Made by a program: the position numbers and the translations under genes
Assembly: GCA_013115135.1 (NCBI GenBank)
Contig: JABANP010000155.1
Coordinates: 1-64,000 of the forward strand
Source: Perkinsus olseni
Taxonomy: Eukaryota; Perkinsozoa; Perkinsida; Perkinsidae
Reading direction: 5' to 3'
DNA: 64,000 nt
The notes under the pieces: generated by a model
Databases searched by the model: none
What the model was told of the DNA's origin: nothing
The model's input: only the letters and a program-made list of their open reading frames with translations
Shown: positions 1 through 10,985 of the stretch, piece by piece
Layout of the letters: every line of letters begins with the position of its first letter
Numbering within the stretch: position 1 is the first letter of the stretch

Positions 1-1255
1 AGCGGATCTGTTGTGCCATTGAAAGGGGATGCGAAAGTCTTCGGGAGGGTCTTGCTTCCAGTATCTTTGAGCTAAGGAATACGTTCTACAGGGTTTCTTA
101 GGGGTGGTCTATTCTTGGCTTTCGATGGTCATTACTGCGTAGCATGGTTTTGTTGGTACATAATAAAGTCATTACCAAAAGGATATAGCGATAGGTTATT
201 GATAGTACGATTTTAATGTGTCATCCCTGTGCAGGATGGTGATAAGTAGGTGTGAATTTTTTTCGCCGGCGGCCTCGTCAAGTGAGGCAAGATAGAGTAG
301 GCAAAGAGTAGTCAGTACTATATTTGAATTCAGATTGTGCAGTAATATCTGTCATGACTTTGAATTTTCACGTTACGATGTATTCGCTTCGCCACCAACC
401 CCCTCTCAGGTCCTCCGTCAGGCCAGAGTAACCGCAGTACTAGCCGCTCTGAGCCTTCTCATCTCCCTCCCCGTCTTCTGTCTCTCTGCTGCCGAGTGGT
501 TCTACCTCAGGATCAGCGGGTCAGCTCTTCCCTGTGTACCGGGCTATCCTCCATTGGTAGGTACTATGCCGCAGCCCAGGGCCTGGACGTAGAGGAGGCC
601 CTCTGGAAAGGTCGAATAGGGGATGTTGGGGGTCCCTGCTCGGCTTCTTGTGAGTCGTTGACGGCGGGGAGGCTGGAACTGGTATGTCACGAAGGTCGTT
701 CAGGTTGAGATCAGACTACAGTTTTACCACACTCAATTTCGTGGCGCGCGGTCATGCTTTTGCACGACGACACTGTCGATTGGTAAGAAGTTGAGTCGAG
801 TTCATCAGTTCAATTCCACCAGGGCATTGGCTCCTGGACTTGGGTATCATGTGTGCTGGGAATTACGGGAAAAGTGGTATACGGGTAGTCGCAATTAACA
901 AGAAAGCCACCACACTGCAGCTGTGGCTCCTCGTAGTGAGATTCAGCTGGCCCCAAGTTTCGACGACTGCGCAGGCCGGCCGGCCGCGTAAAAGGTATAA
1001 CGAACAGACGCCGACCGTCGGCGGATTTCCCAAGATATGGTTAAGCTGTTGGTAGCCTTTCAGGGTGCAGACCTTGTCGAACCACCAGGATGCAAATTTT
1101 GGGAAGATATCATCTGGTCTGTAGCACTCTTGGATCGCAGCCCAGACAAGTTTTGCCCTGTTGATCCGAGAGCGTCAACGGGGAAGGACTTCCCTTCTGT
1201 CACCCTGTCCACTTCCATGCCCCCATTATACTACGGATCGCTCTGACGACGTGCA

Positions 1256-4200
1256 GTGGACTTGCCAAGGTCTGGGCAATCCTGCAGGAGCAGTTTTTCC
1301 CGTCGCTATGGAGCTAAAGAATCCTTTCCGAGTCATCAATTTCAGGCATGGCAAGCTGAAGATGACCAAAAAAGATCTTCAGACCTGGCAGGCTCGGGCG
1401 AAGCTTGCTGGTGTGGCCGTTGTGGTGAGTATCCTTTGCCGTGCGAGGATATTCCGTACCACTCCTTCGGTAAATCCTAGGCGATCGCTGCATCTGGTGT
1501 GGCTGGTCTGGCGATTCATAAGAAGAGTAGAACTGATCTCCGAGGGGAGAGGGCGCAACCGTCCTTTACGGAATCTCACAGTAAGTCGGGCGCTGCTGGT
1601 TCGGTCGTGATCGTCATGGCTTTCCTGTAGCCATTCCGGCCGGCACGGACCTGACTCGAAGTCACCTGCCTTCATATCGAACTGTATGGAGCTCTCTGGC
1701 GGTGGTGAACCCACATAAATCTGAGTAGGCTGCAGTATTGGAGGTCCCGGGTTCGATCCCGGCTGTTGTCATCTCAGTCCTCATGATCTGCTCATGCGTG
1801 TCCGCAAAGGCCAACATGGTTTGCGGCGGTTGCGAGGCCCAGATGTTGAAGGCTGAGCGAGTGAGCTACCCCCTCAACGTGTGCATGCGTGCTGACTCCG
1901 ACCAACCGTCTACAGGTCCTGCACATGGTGGCCAACGCTATCGTTTCCCGCGGGGAGGAGGACTCGGGACCAGGTGAGTTCGACCCTCTGTCGTCACGAA
2001 AACGCGACTATGGTGAATCTTATGACACTCATGATATCCATCATGCCATCAAGTATCAATATGTGAAGGGGAGTAAAATTGCAAGTACTACTAAGGGAGC
2101 AGGAATTACCAAGGCCGGGAGACACGTGGATTGTGTGCCTTCGCAACGGTTGAATATCAGTCGTGCCTCTCTCAGCGCTGAGTCTGGCCGAACGGGTCCT
2201 CAACCGAGCGGCGGTTAGTGACTTCCCTTTGCTGACGGCTATAAGATGGGACAAAGTGAAGAGGGAATCTCGCGGAGAAGGAATTGGTAATTGTCGAAAT
2301 CGATCATATTCGATTTTATAACAGTTGTCATGCAGGCGAGACACTACAGCGTCTTCGGATAGAGATCTACGACCTGTTGGTACGGCGATGGTCCGAGAAC
2401 CGAGTATTTGATCCGATCTTCCGGCGCGTGCCGAGAAGCATCGATGGCAGTGTGATGTAAGTGAGTTAATCAGACCGGTTAAGTTTAGTTAGTTCAGATT
2501 GAGTTTTGAGCGAACGAGATTTGGTATGTTCTGTAAGTGAAGTATGATTTTGTTGTACATGATAAGCAAACGAGTAGATGAACTGAATGATGAGAGTGAT
2601 TCCAATCAGTTATTCAATGGACGCAGCTCTGAGGAAGATTCTTCCCCACCGAATTGCCTACCCATCATGCTTGACACTCCTGTCGCGGTTTACTCTGTGG
2701 CAACCTCAGTGATGATGATGAGCAGAGCATCGACGACTTGTTCGATGGCAGGTATGGCTATGATGTTGGATCGCCCGTGCCCAACATTCTCACGCAGCCG
2801 GTACCCGAGGGCACGCGCACGCTCGATGCTCACGAGGAACAGAAGGCTCTTGAGCTACTCAAGGACGATGGATTCGTTAGGGTAGGCGGAGCGAAGCGAT
2901 TCATTTATGCGCATTTTGTTTGCCGTGGTCAGGTGTCGAATTTGATAGACCTGGACGTGATCAAGTCTGTGCGGGACAAGCTTCACGTGAAGTGTCCGAA
3001 AGTGTATCAACGAGGTGCTCGGGGCCTCCTCGCCGCTGCTCGTCCTAGTTTGATCGCCTCGCGACAGGTGAGGAGTGGGAGGAGATGACCACGCAGGAAG
3101 TGGATACCGAAGACGTCGAGGAGGGTGATGAGGAATGCTTTGTAGTTGACTCCGCCAATGGCCGAAGGTAGTTGTACAGTATACCAGAAACTGGTCCGTG
3201 GCGCGGCTAGACACTCTTACTTGTACTTTGACAAGTTTCGGATGGGAAGATGCGATCGGGCTAGGGTCCATGCTATAGTGACCTAGCTATGGGCCTTCTG
3301 TGGCTCTGCTGGCTTCATAAAAATAACAATATTATCAACAGTAACTTATGATAACACAAATATCGATGGCAACTTACGAGAATCTAAGTGACACTTGTAG
3401 AGGTGATTCTGCAGGCATTACCTCATTCGTCGCTCACAGTACGAAGCCCTGGCTCATGGGGTGCTCAGAGGGATCATGCCCCTCATTTATCGATATATGG
3501 AGGCGGAGCGAAGCGTAGGTGGTGTCATCGTTTGCCCTCGGATGAATGGATTTCGATAGGACACGCTGCTGGCCAAGGGCAGTGATGCGCCTAAAGACAC
3601 CACCACGCCATTAAAAGATATCTTACCCGAGGTCCAGCCTGTCATCAAGGACGATGGTAGGAGTAATGGGCGTCCGGGTTGGACCTCTCTCGTCTGGCCT
3701 GTCAGGTTCAGGGCCTGATTTGATACCCTCGGTGGCGCCGCGGTTGTACATCTCCGACGTAGAAAGGCTTCCTCCGGTGATGCTTTCCCCAGTCCGCTGC
3801 CAGATGCAAATGGTGGTGGCGAACCCCGTGGCCCAGGGGCAGTTCTGGCACTTGGACAATGGTGCTGGCGGCCTCACTGTGGTAGTGCCTCTGACGCTGG
3901 ATGATGAGATGCTGGGCCCTCTCATGGTGAGCAGCCTGCCTTGTCTCCGTAGGTGCAGTGTGGCCTCGGTAGGTGCTGCCAGGCTCCCATCATGTTGCTG
4001 GAAAGAACGCGTGAGATATCGCAGGGCGTGTAGTCGTGGTAGAGCATTCCCTTCAGTACTGACTGGTGGTGGACCCGAGCCCTCAAGGTCTTCAAGGGCG
4101 CCTTGACCAGCAGCGGTCCTGATGGCAACACTTCGATAACCTATGACCTCGGAGACGCCATCATATACAGTGGAAAGATTGTAAGGTCTCGGGAAATGGG

Positions 4201-4346
4201 AAATGCTCGGCCTCGCACCGCTGTTGTAGATCAAGAGAGAACGTGGCAACCGGAAGTACAATCGGTCGAAGGTGTATCTTGTGTGGCGGTTTGATTTTAC
4301 TGACACCCCTCCGCCCGGCCAGAACGTCTTTCAGACTGTCTGGTAA
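1256..4346 (+). CDS. Phytanoyl-CoA dioxygenase-like Fe(II)/2-oxoglutarate oxygenase, multi-exon, 5' end uncertain
   Basis: A chain of exons with GT-AG borders can be followed: about 1256-1421, 1916-1973, 2336-2456, 2710-2881, 2939-3066, 3415-3514, 3706-3926, a short one near 3972, 4049-4173 and 4231-4346. The exon ending at 2881 carries a stretch typical of the N-terminus of PhyH-family enzymes (EEQKALELLKDDGFV). The exon ending at 3926 has FWHLDNGAGGLTVVVPL, where H-x-D is the expected iron-binding pair, and the next exon begins VLPGSHH, the PhyH 'PGSH' turn. The last exons give GDAIIYSGKI and KYNRSKVYLVWRF, matching the C-terminal strand and the 2-oxoglutarate-binding arginine region. Known family role: hydroxylation of a lipid or small molecule with Fe(II) and 2-oxoglutarate. 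The distal iron-binding histidine is not obvious in my splice model. The substrate is unknown and the first exon was not located. Confidence 0.6.
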
Positions 4347-5734
4347 TAACCACTGTGCACAACGACGCTCGTGGTGATTGCCGAGTCAGGTACGACATTT
4401 GTGGGTACTTCCTTGACCATTTGAAGAAGTTTTATTTTTGGATGCCGGTTGGCAGTTAACATGGAGGAGTGCTGTTGTTGTTTCTGACCGTGTGTGTTCC
4501 GCGTTGGGATGATGGGACTTGACAGGGCAATGTCATAAAGACCCAGGCTTGGTGATGAGACACTGTCCCCTACTGTGACGCCGTCGTGTCTTGATACCGA
4601 ACAACAACCTACTGACCGGATATTCTTGAGCGCTTAAAGTCCTCAGTGTGTCGCCGCTAATCGTACGTAGCAAGTATACTTGGGCGTGCGTCTCTGAATA
4701 TCTTGGCTACAACCGAATACCCTCCCATAGAATGAGCCTTGAAATTACAGTGCCAACACAACACACTTTGTAGTATACCGATATAAGCACTTATTAAGCC
4801 TACGAGAAATGAAACTTGAAGAGACGACATAACACTACGACATTGGGACATAGATGTTGGGGAGATGTCATGGGTCAGCATGCTCGACCTTTCACGACCA
4901 CCTTACTTTAGCCATCATGACCATCTCCACAACAAAGGTCTCGGTAAACGCAATCGAGCACACAATACCGGTCATAGCCTCGCCAGAGACGACACGCTCA
5001 TCAGCCTTCAGCCAGGATTAGGGATACCTATTTCGCAGCCAACCAAGACAGTCGTAGGATACCTTATCGGCGGATACCGTGTGTAAGCATGAGACTTTTC
5101 ATAAGGGAAGAGATGATGATTGTGAGGGGACTTGATCCTGGGACTGACTGCAACTCAGCCACACCGATTCGTGGACAGCAAACAACACAGGCGTAGTAAT
5201 CCGCCACTGGACTCTTGTACATCATCACGAAGTTGTTCACGAACCTAGGGAATACACGACGCCATCGACGTCCGTTGGTAGATAACCAGAATCAAGTATG
5301 ACGGAGAAATGACCGACAACCGATGATAACCTGACAGCCGAGATGAAAAGCACAGAAGCGATACTTGATAGAGGACACAGTGAACCGCTGAGTGATCGTC
5401 ACTCTCCCGAAGTCAACTAGGATAGACCATTCGCAGTAAAGCACTTCGTCACAAGAACCATGACATGTACCGGAGCAGAACTTGTGGCGCTGTAGAGGAC
5501 GATGAGAGGATACCTGAAGATGTACCGAAACACGAAGCAGGTTGGGTCTGCCCATTCAGACCATGATATATCGGACTGTACCAGTGCACCCCGACCCAAC
5601 GAGGGCGGAGTAGCGACCTTCCAGCGATAGTAATAGCGAAAGACTCGATCCCTCGCAGATAGAAACCAAAGAAGCACCAGACAACGTGCTCTGTGCATCC
5701 TCCAAAACATTGAGATAGATCCAAGTTTGGAGGA
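4347..5734. other. Intergenic, no gene recognised
   Basis: Both strands have only short overlapping open frames without splice-linked conserved motifs. The last 400 bases run into the satellite array without a gene between. Nothing else is seen here. Confidence 0.5.
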
Positions 5735-8430
5735 CAACATACATATTCATATGACTTTTCGACCATATCCATAGAAGACGTTACAACCATATTCATTCCT
5801 CAGCAAACCGTACCAAGACAGAAGCCAGACGAGACGTTCCGACGTAGAAGTCACGACCATGTTCATAGAAGAAGTTCGAACATACCCATTCCAGAGTGAA
5901 CCGTACCAAGAGAAAAGTCAAACAAGACGAAGCACTTACGACCATATTCAAAAACGAAGTTACGAACATATTCCAAGAAGAAGTTACGGCCATATACAGA
6001 GGAAGCTCGACCATATTCATAGAAGAATTTTCGACCATATTCATAGAAGAAGTTCGACCATATACATTTCCTAGTGAACCGTACCAAGAGAGAGGTCAAA
6101 CAAGACGTTACGACCATATTCATAGAAGAACTTTCGACCATATTCATGGAAGAACTTTCGACCATATTCATAGAAGAAGTTGCGATCATATTCATAGAAG
6201 AAGCCCGACCATATACATTTCCTAGTGAACCGTACCAAGAGAAAGGTCAAATAAGACGTTACGACCATATTCATAGAAGAACTTTCGACCATATTCATAG
6301 AAGTTACGACCGTACTCGTAGAAGAAGTTACTACCATATTCATAGAAGAAGTTACTACCATATTCATAGAAGAAGTTACTACCATATTCATAGAAGAAGT
6401 TACGACCGTATTCATAGAAGAAGTTACGACCGTATTCATAGAAGAAACTCGAGCATATCCATTCCTCAGTGAACCGTACCACAACAGTCGCGATATAGAG
6501 AACGTCACGACGTAGAAGAAGTTACGACCATATCCACAGAAGAAGTACGACCATTTTCATTTCCTAGTGAACCGTACCAAGAGGAAAGTCAAACAAAACG
6601 TTACGACCATATTCACAGAAGAAGTTCCGATTATATTCATAGAAGAACTTTCGACCATATACATAGGAGTTACGACCATATTCATAGAAGAAGTTACGAC
6701 CATATTCATAGAAGAAGCTCGACCATATCCATTCCTCAGTTACGACGCAGAAGACGTTACGACCATATTCATAGAAGAAGTTACGACCATATTCATAGAA
6801 GAAGTTACGACCATATTCATAGAAGAAATTACGACCATATTCATTTCCTAGTGAACCGTACTAAGAGAGAGGTCAAATAAGACGTTACGACCATATTCAT
6901 AGAAGAACTTTCGACCATATTCATAGAAGAGCTTTCGACCATATTCATAGAAGAAAATACGACCAGGTTCATAGAAGACGTTGCTACCATAATCATAGAA
7001 GAAGTCACGACCATATTCATAAGAGAAGCCCGAACATATCCATTCCTCACTGAACCGTACCAAAACAGTCGCGATATAGAAGACGTTACGACGCAGAAAA
7101 AGTATCGACCATATTCACAGGAGAAGGTGCGATCATATTCATAGAAGAAGGTGCGATCATATGCATTTCCTAGTGAATCGTACCAAGAGAAAGGTCAAAT
7201 AAGACGTTACGACCATATTCATAGAAGAACTTTCGACCATATTCATAGAAGTTACGACCGTACTCGTAGAAGGAGTTACTACCATATTCATAGAAGAAGT
7301 TACGACCATATACATTTCCTAGTGAACCGTACCAAGAGAAAGATCAAATAAGACGTTACGACCATAATCATAGAAGGACTTTCGACCATATTCATAGAAG
7401 TTACGACCGTACTCGTAGAAGAAGTTACTACCATATTCTTAGAAGAAGTTACTACCATATTCATAGAAGAAGTTACGACCATATTCATAGAAGAAGTTAC
7501 GACCATATTCATAGAAGAAGTTACGACCATATTCATAGAAGAAGTTACGACCATATCCATTCTTCAGTGAACCGTACCACAACAGTCGCGATATAAAGGA
7601 CGTTACGACGTAGAGAAAGTTGCGACCATATCCACAGAAGAAGTACGACCATTTTCATTTCCTAGTGAATCGTACCAAGAGGAAAGTCAAACGAAACGTT
7701 ACGACCATATTCATAGAAGAACTTTCGACCATATTCTAGAAGTTACGACCATATTCACAGAAGAAGTTGCGATCATATTCATAGAAGAACTTTCGACCAT
7801 ATTCATAGAAGGAGTTACGACCATATCCATAGAAGAAGCTCGACCATATTCATTGAAGAAGCTCGAACATATCCATTCCTCAGTTACGACGCAGAAGACG
7901 TTACGACCATATACATAGAAGAAGTTACGACCATATTCATAGAAGAACTTTCGACCATATTCATAGAAGTCCGACCGTACTCGTAGAAGAAGTTACGACC
8001 ACATTCACAGAAGAAGTTACGACCATATTCATAGGAGAAGCTCGAACATATCCATTCCTCGGTGAACCGTACCAAAACAGTCGCGATATAGAAGACATTA
8101 CGACGTAGAAGAAGTTTCGACCATATTCATAGAAGAAGTTGCGATCGTATTCAAAGAAGAACTTTCGAACATATCCAAAGAACAAGTTATACGACCATAT
8201 TTATAGAAGAAATAAGGACCATATCTATAGAAGAAGTTTCTATCATGCTCATTACTGAATAACCCGTACCAGAACAGAAGCCGAAGAAGGCGTCCGACCA
8301 TATCCATAGAAGAAGCCCGCACATACCCATTCCTCAGTGAACCGTACCAAACAATCGCAATATCGAAGACGTTACGACGTAGAAGAAGTTTCCACCATAT
8401 TCATAGACGAAATTTCGACCGTATTCGTAT
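5735..8430. repeat. 24-bp minisatellite array with higher-order organisation (about 2.7 kb)
   Basis: The core unit is 24 bp, close to CGACCATATTCATAGAAGAA plus GTTA, and is repeated dozens of times. Variants include ...GAACTTTCGACC and ...GAAGCTCGACC. Two longer spacer modules interrupt the runs. One begins TTTCCTAGTGAACCGTACCA and is seen near 6067, 6219, 6560, 6845, 7167, 7315 and 7659. The other begins CCATTCCTCAGTGAACCGTA and is seen near 6458, 7039, 7557, 8051 and 8329. The shared GTGAACCGTACCA shows the modules are related. Because 24 is a multiple of 3, both strands show open frames of up to about 145 codons (repeats like TTIFIEEV or NFFYEYGR), but the spacers add stops in every frame, so I do not call genes. 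Confidence 0.95.
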
Positions 8431-9889
8431 AAGGGGTTTTGAGCACACCGTAGTGGTCCGCGATTCATGGACTTCATGGAGCATGAACCGACTACTTTGA
8501 CGACTCTTTGTGGCTCTGATCATACTCTTAAGACCATCCAGAAGTGGGCAACTCCCCCAAGATTATTATCAACGTGGCCAACAAGACCAACTACGACCAA
8601 CATACCGCGATCTCATCCATCAAAGGCAAGCATCACTAGAAAGATACCATCCTACACCCACACTTCAAGTAATACCACTATCACCCACCACAACCATACT
8701 AGAGAATAATTAGATATCTACGCTTGATACGGAATCTGTAACGAGCGCAAGGACTTAGCGTATTACTAGCGTGAAGCTATAGTGGGACAGTTGTGCAGGG
8801 TGCTCCAAGGAGACAATTTGCACAACTTCTCCTTAACCCGTGCAAAGAGCATCTAATGTTCAACACTAGACCTGCCCCTCGGTTCCTCCTCATGCTGAGG
8901 TTTGGTTATTAGCGATACCCAAAGCATCTGTTGGGTTGCGTAAACTCGCTCCATTTTGCTTCGCTCCGTGCGCAGCTCCTTTGTGGCTGTATTCTATGCC
9001 AATGTGCGAGTGGAGTCCATCGGTCAGTTTTTCTATCGGAGGCTCGGAGCCTCTTCTTTCCATTCGACCAACGCTTATACACGAGAAGTTCCCCAAATGC
9101 TGTGTTTGTTCATTATGATTTAGGCCAGTTCGATCCATCATTGCCCGTAAACGCCGACGCTCGTCTAAGGAGTCAGCTGGATAGATGATGATCGTTGAGG
9201 ACCGTAACGGGAAGGTGCTCACGAGCTTTCATTGTGAAGAACCTCATTCTCTTGCTCACTTTAGCTATGGTTGCAATATAGGATACTGCTACCTTAAGGC
9301 TCTTGTAACATAACAGAACACAACATCAGCAGGCGAAGCAAATATACTAACCATGTGTATTCTGTGATGCTGAGGAAATAACGGGACAGAACAACAGAGT
9401 CGAGCGATACATGATAATCCTCAACCTTTCCATGCGAATCTTTACCACTCATCTCTGACCTTCACGACGAGCAAAGACATCACCCCAAGTGCCGGGCATG
9501 CTTTTAAAGGAACGCCTGAAAGATGTAACCGTAGTAGTGTGTGCATCACCCACAGCCTTACCTTAGCTCTTCGTCTGGTTACCGGACCAGTGAAGCCAAT
9601 CGTCGACGTTGTACTCTCCTCCTCATTGGAGGAAGAACCCATGGACCGCTCCATCGAGCCATCCGTTGATACCGACCACTGCGTTTTCGGCAGTGTCGCT
9701 GTTGCCGACTTGCTGGCTACTTCCGTAGCCGTTGATGATACCTAAACATGGTGTGCATGGTGAGCCCATAGTTCAACGCCGGAACAGGCTTAATTGATGT
9801 TCTTCAAACATAGAATGGGCAGTGATGGAGGGAAGCCCGTAAGAGATGAAGACGCGTTCATCTCACAGCGATGTCAGCCGATGCACCAC
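8431..9889. other. Intergenic, no gene recognised
   Basis: Short open frames occur on both strands (for example 8931-9188 and 9442-9654) but they overlap antisense to each other, lack conserved motifs and cannot be joined by convincing introns. I see no RNA gene or repeat here. Confidence 0.4.
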
Positions 9890-10889
9890 TGACTTCCTCT
9901 AGATGGTCTCTGACGGTCTCGCCTCCCTTGTCCTCTCGGAACCACCGCACGATGGAATCGAAGTTCCTCAGGAAAGCATTTACTTTACTAGCGAGCGCTC
10001 AAGTGACATCTCTCACTTGAAAACGAAGACAACACCGCCGGCGAGAATCGACATCATGACGATGGTTCTCAGTATTCGGTCAACCAGAACCGCAGCGAAT
10101 TGCAGAAACGCCGATAACCTGCATCAGAAGCAGTATAGCGCCTTGAAAGCGAACCTCGTTGGGGGTACAGGGAGGCCAGCAGGCTTATCAAAAACCACAC
10201 GGGTGCTGTTGTGGCATCCGTGGCAGATATCGGGGAGAAGTAAAGCGGCCTGAGAGAATCACTACGGACGACTTCCGCCCTCGATATGCTCCCCACAGGG
10301 ACCCTACGAGAGTCGACTGAAATCGATAGCCTCGAGCTCGGGAATGGATGCTTTGGTCGTCTTATAGAAGAGCTCGAAGCAGTACTGCAGTTGATAATGC
10401 GAATACATCACCTAGAAGGAGAGGCCACCATCACGATCGCAGCCTATGGGGGTAGTTACTTTGGAAACTACGCCGAACATGACAGCTGACACTATAATGG
10501 AAGCTCACAAGGCTAAGGTGTCTCTCTGAGGAAGAGAAGTCAGGGAGCTCATGACGAGCTATGGATACCTGCTTCCTTTGGCGCGCTTCCTGACTGAAGA
10601 CGCGGGTGGCCGTCTCGGGGGCCAAACAGACATCACAGCGAGCCTGGGACAGGGAGGGCGTCTGATCAACGTCTGATTCACCACTCCAACTCGCCTGGCA
10701 CAATTCCTCAATGAGTAGTTCTTGAGCATCCAGGCGCCTTTGTTGGGCACGGACCAAGTGGGCAAGCTCTTCTATCTAAGTTTTCCAGCATTCAGTGGTG
10801 ATGGGGAGACCAGCCTGACCTCAGCAACGCACTGGTCCACCCTCGGATCCCCCTCATCCACCACTTGACTCTCATCGTCGATATCCGAC
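9890..10889 (-). CDS. Hypothetical protein with N-terminal acidic/coiled-coil segment, multi-exon
   Basis: A minus-strand ATG near 10889 begins MSDIDDESQVVDEGDPRVDQ. Short introns then lead to exons near 10757 (RAQQRRLDAQELLIEEL, helical and coiled-coil-like), 10640 (ARCDVCLAPETATRVF) and, further downstream, CHNSTRVVFDKPAGLPVPP near 10200. Splice borders in the 3' half are ambiguous and the stop was not fixed. No family is recognised. The gene lies head to tail with the 649-residue gene upstream on the same strand. Confidence 0.35.
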
Positions 10890-10985
10890 ATGCGTAGAAG
10901 AACGTAACTTAGCGACACCCGCACCCAAAAGATGCGCCACGCAATGCGCTAAAAGTGATGCAAGAGGCTCTGGCCACAGCACTTG

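Noticed and set aside
48..100. Stretch resembling the exon at 1290-1345 (GAGCTAARGAAT core), possibly a tandem paralogue ending at the window edge
   Set aside because: Similarity is short and imperfect, and too little sequence is available to support a gene.
1740..1765. Possible tRNA 3' half (GTCCCGGGTTCGATCCCGG)
   Set aside because: The T stem does not pair properly with a 7-base loop and no matching 5' acceptor or D arm is found; it also lies within the dioxygenase gene span.
5859..7560. Repetitive open frames of 60-145 codons on both strands
   Set aside because: They are by-products of a 24-bp satellite; spacer modules put stops in all frames, and both strands are equally open.
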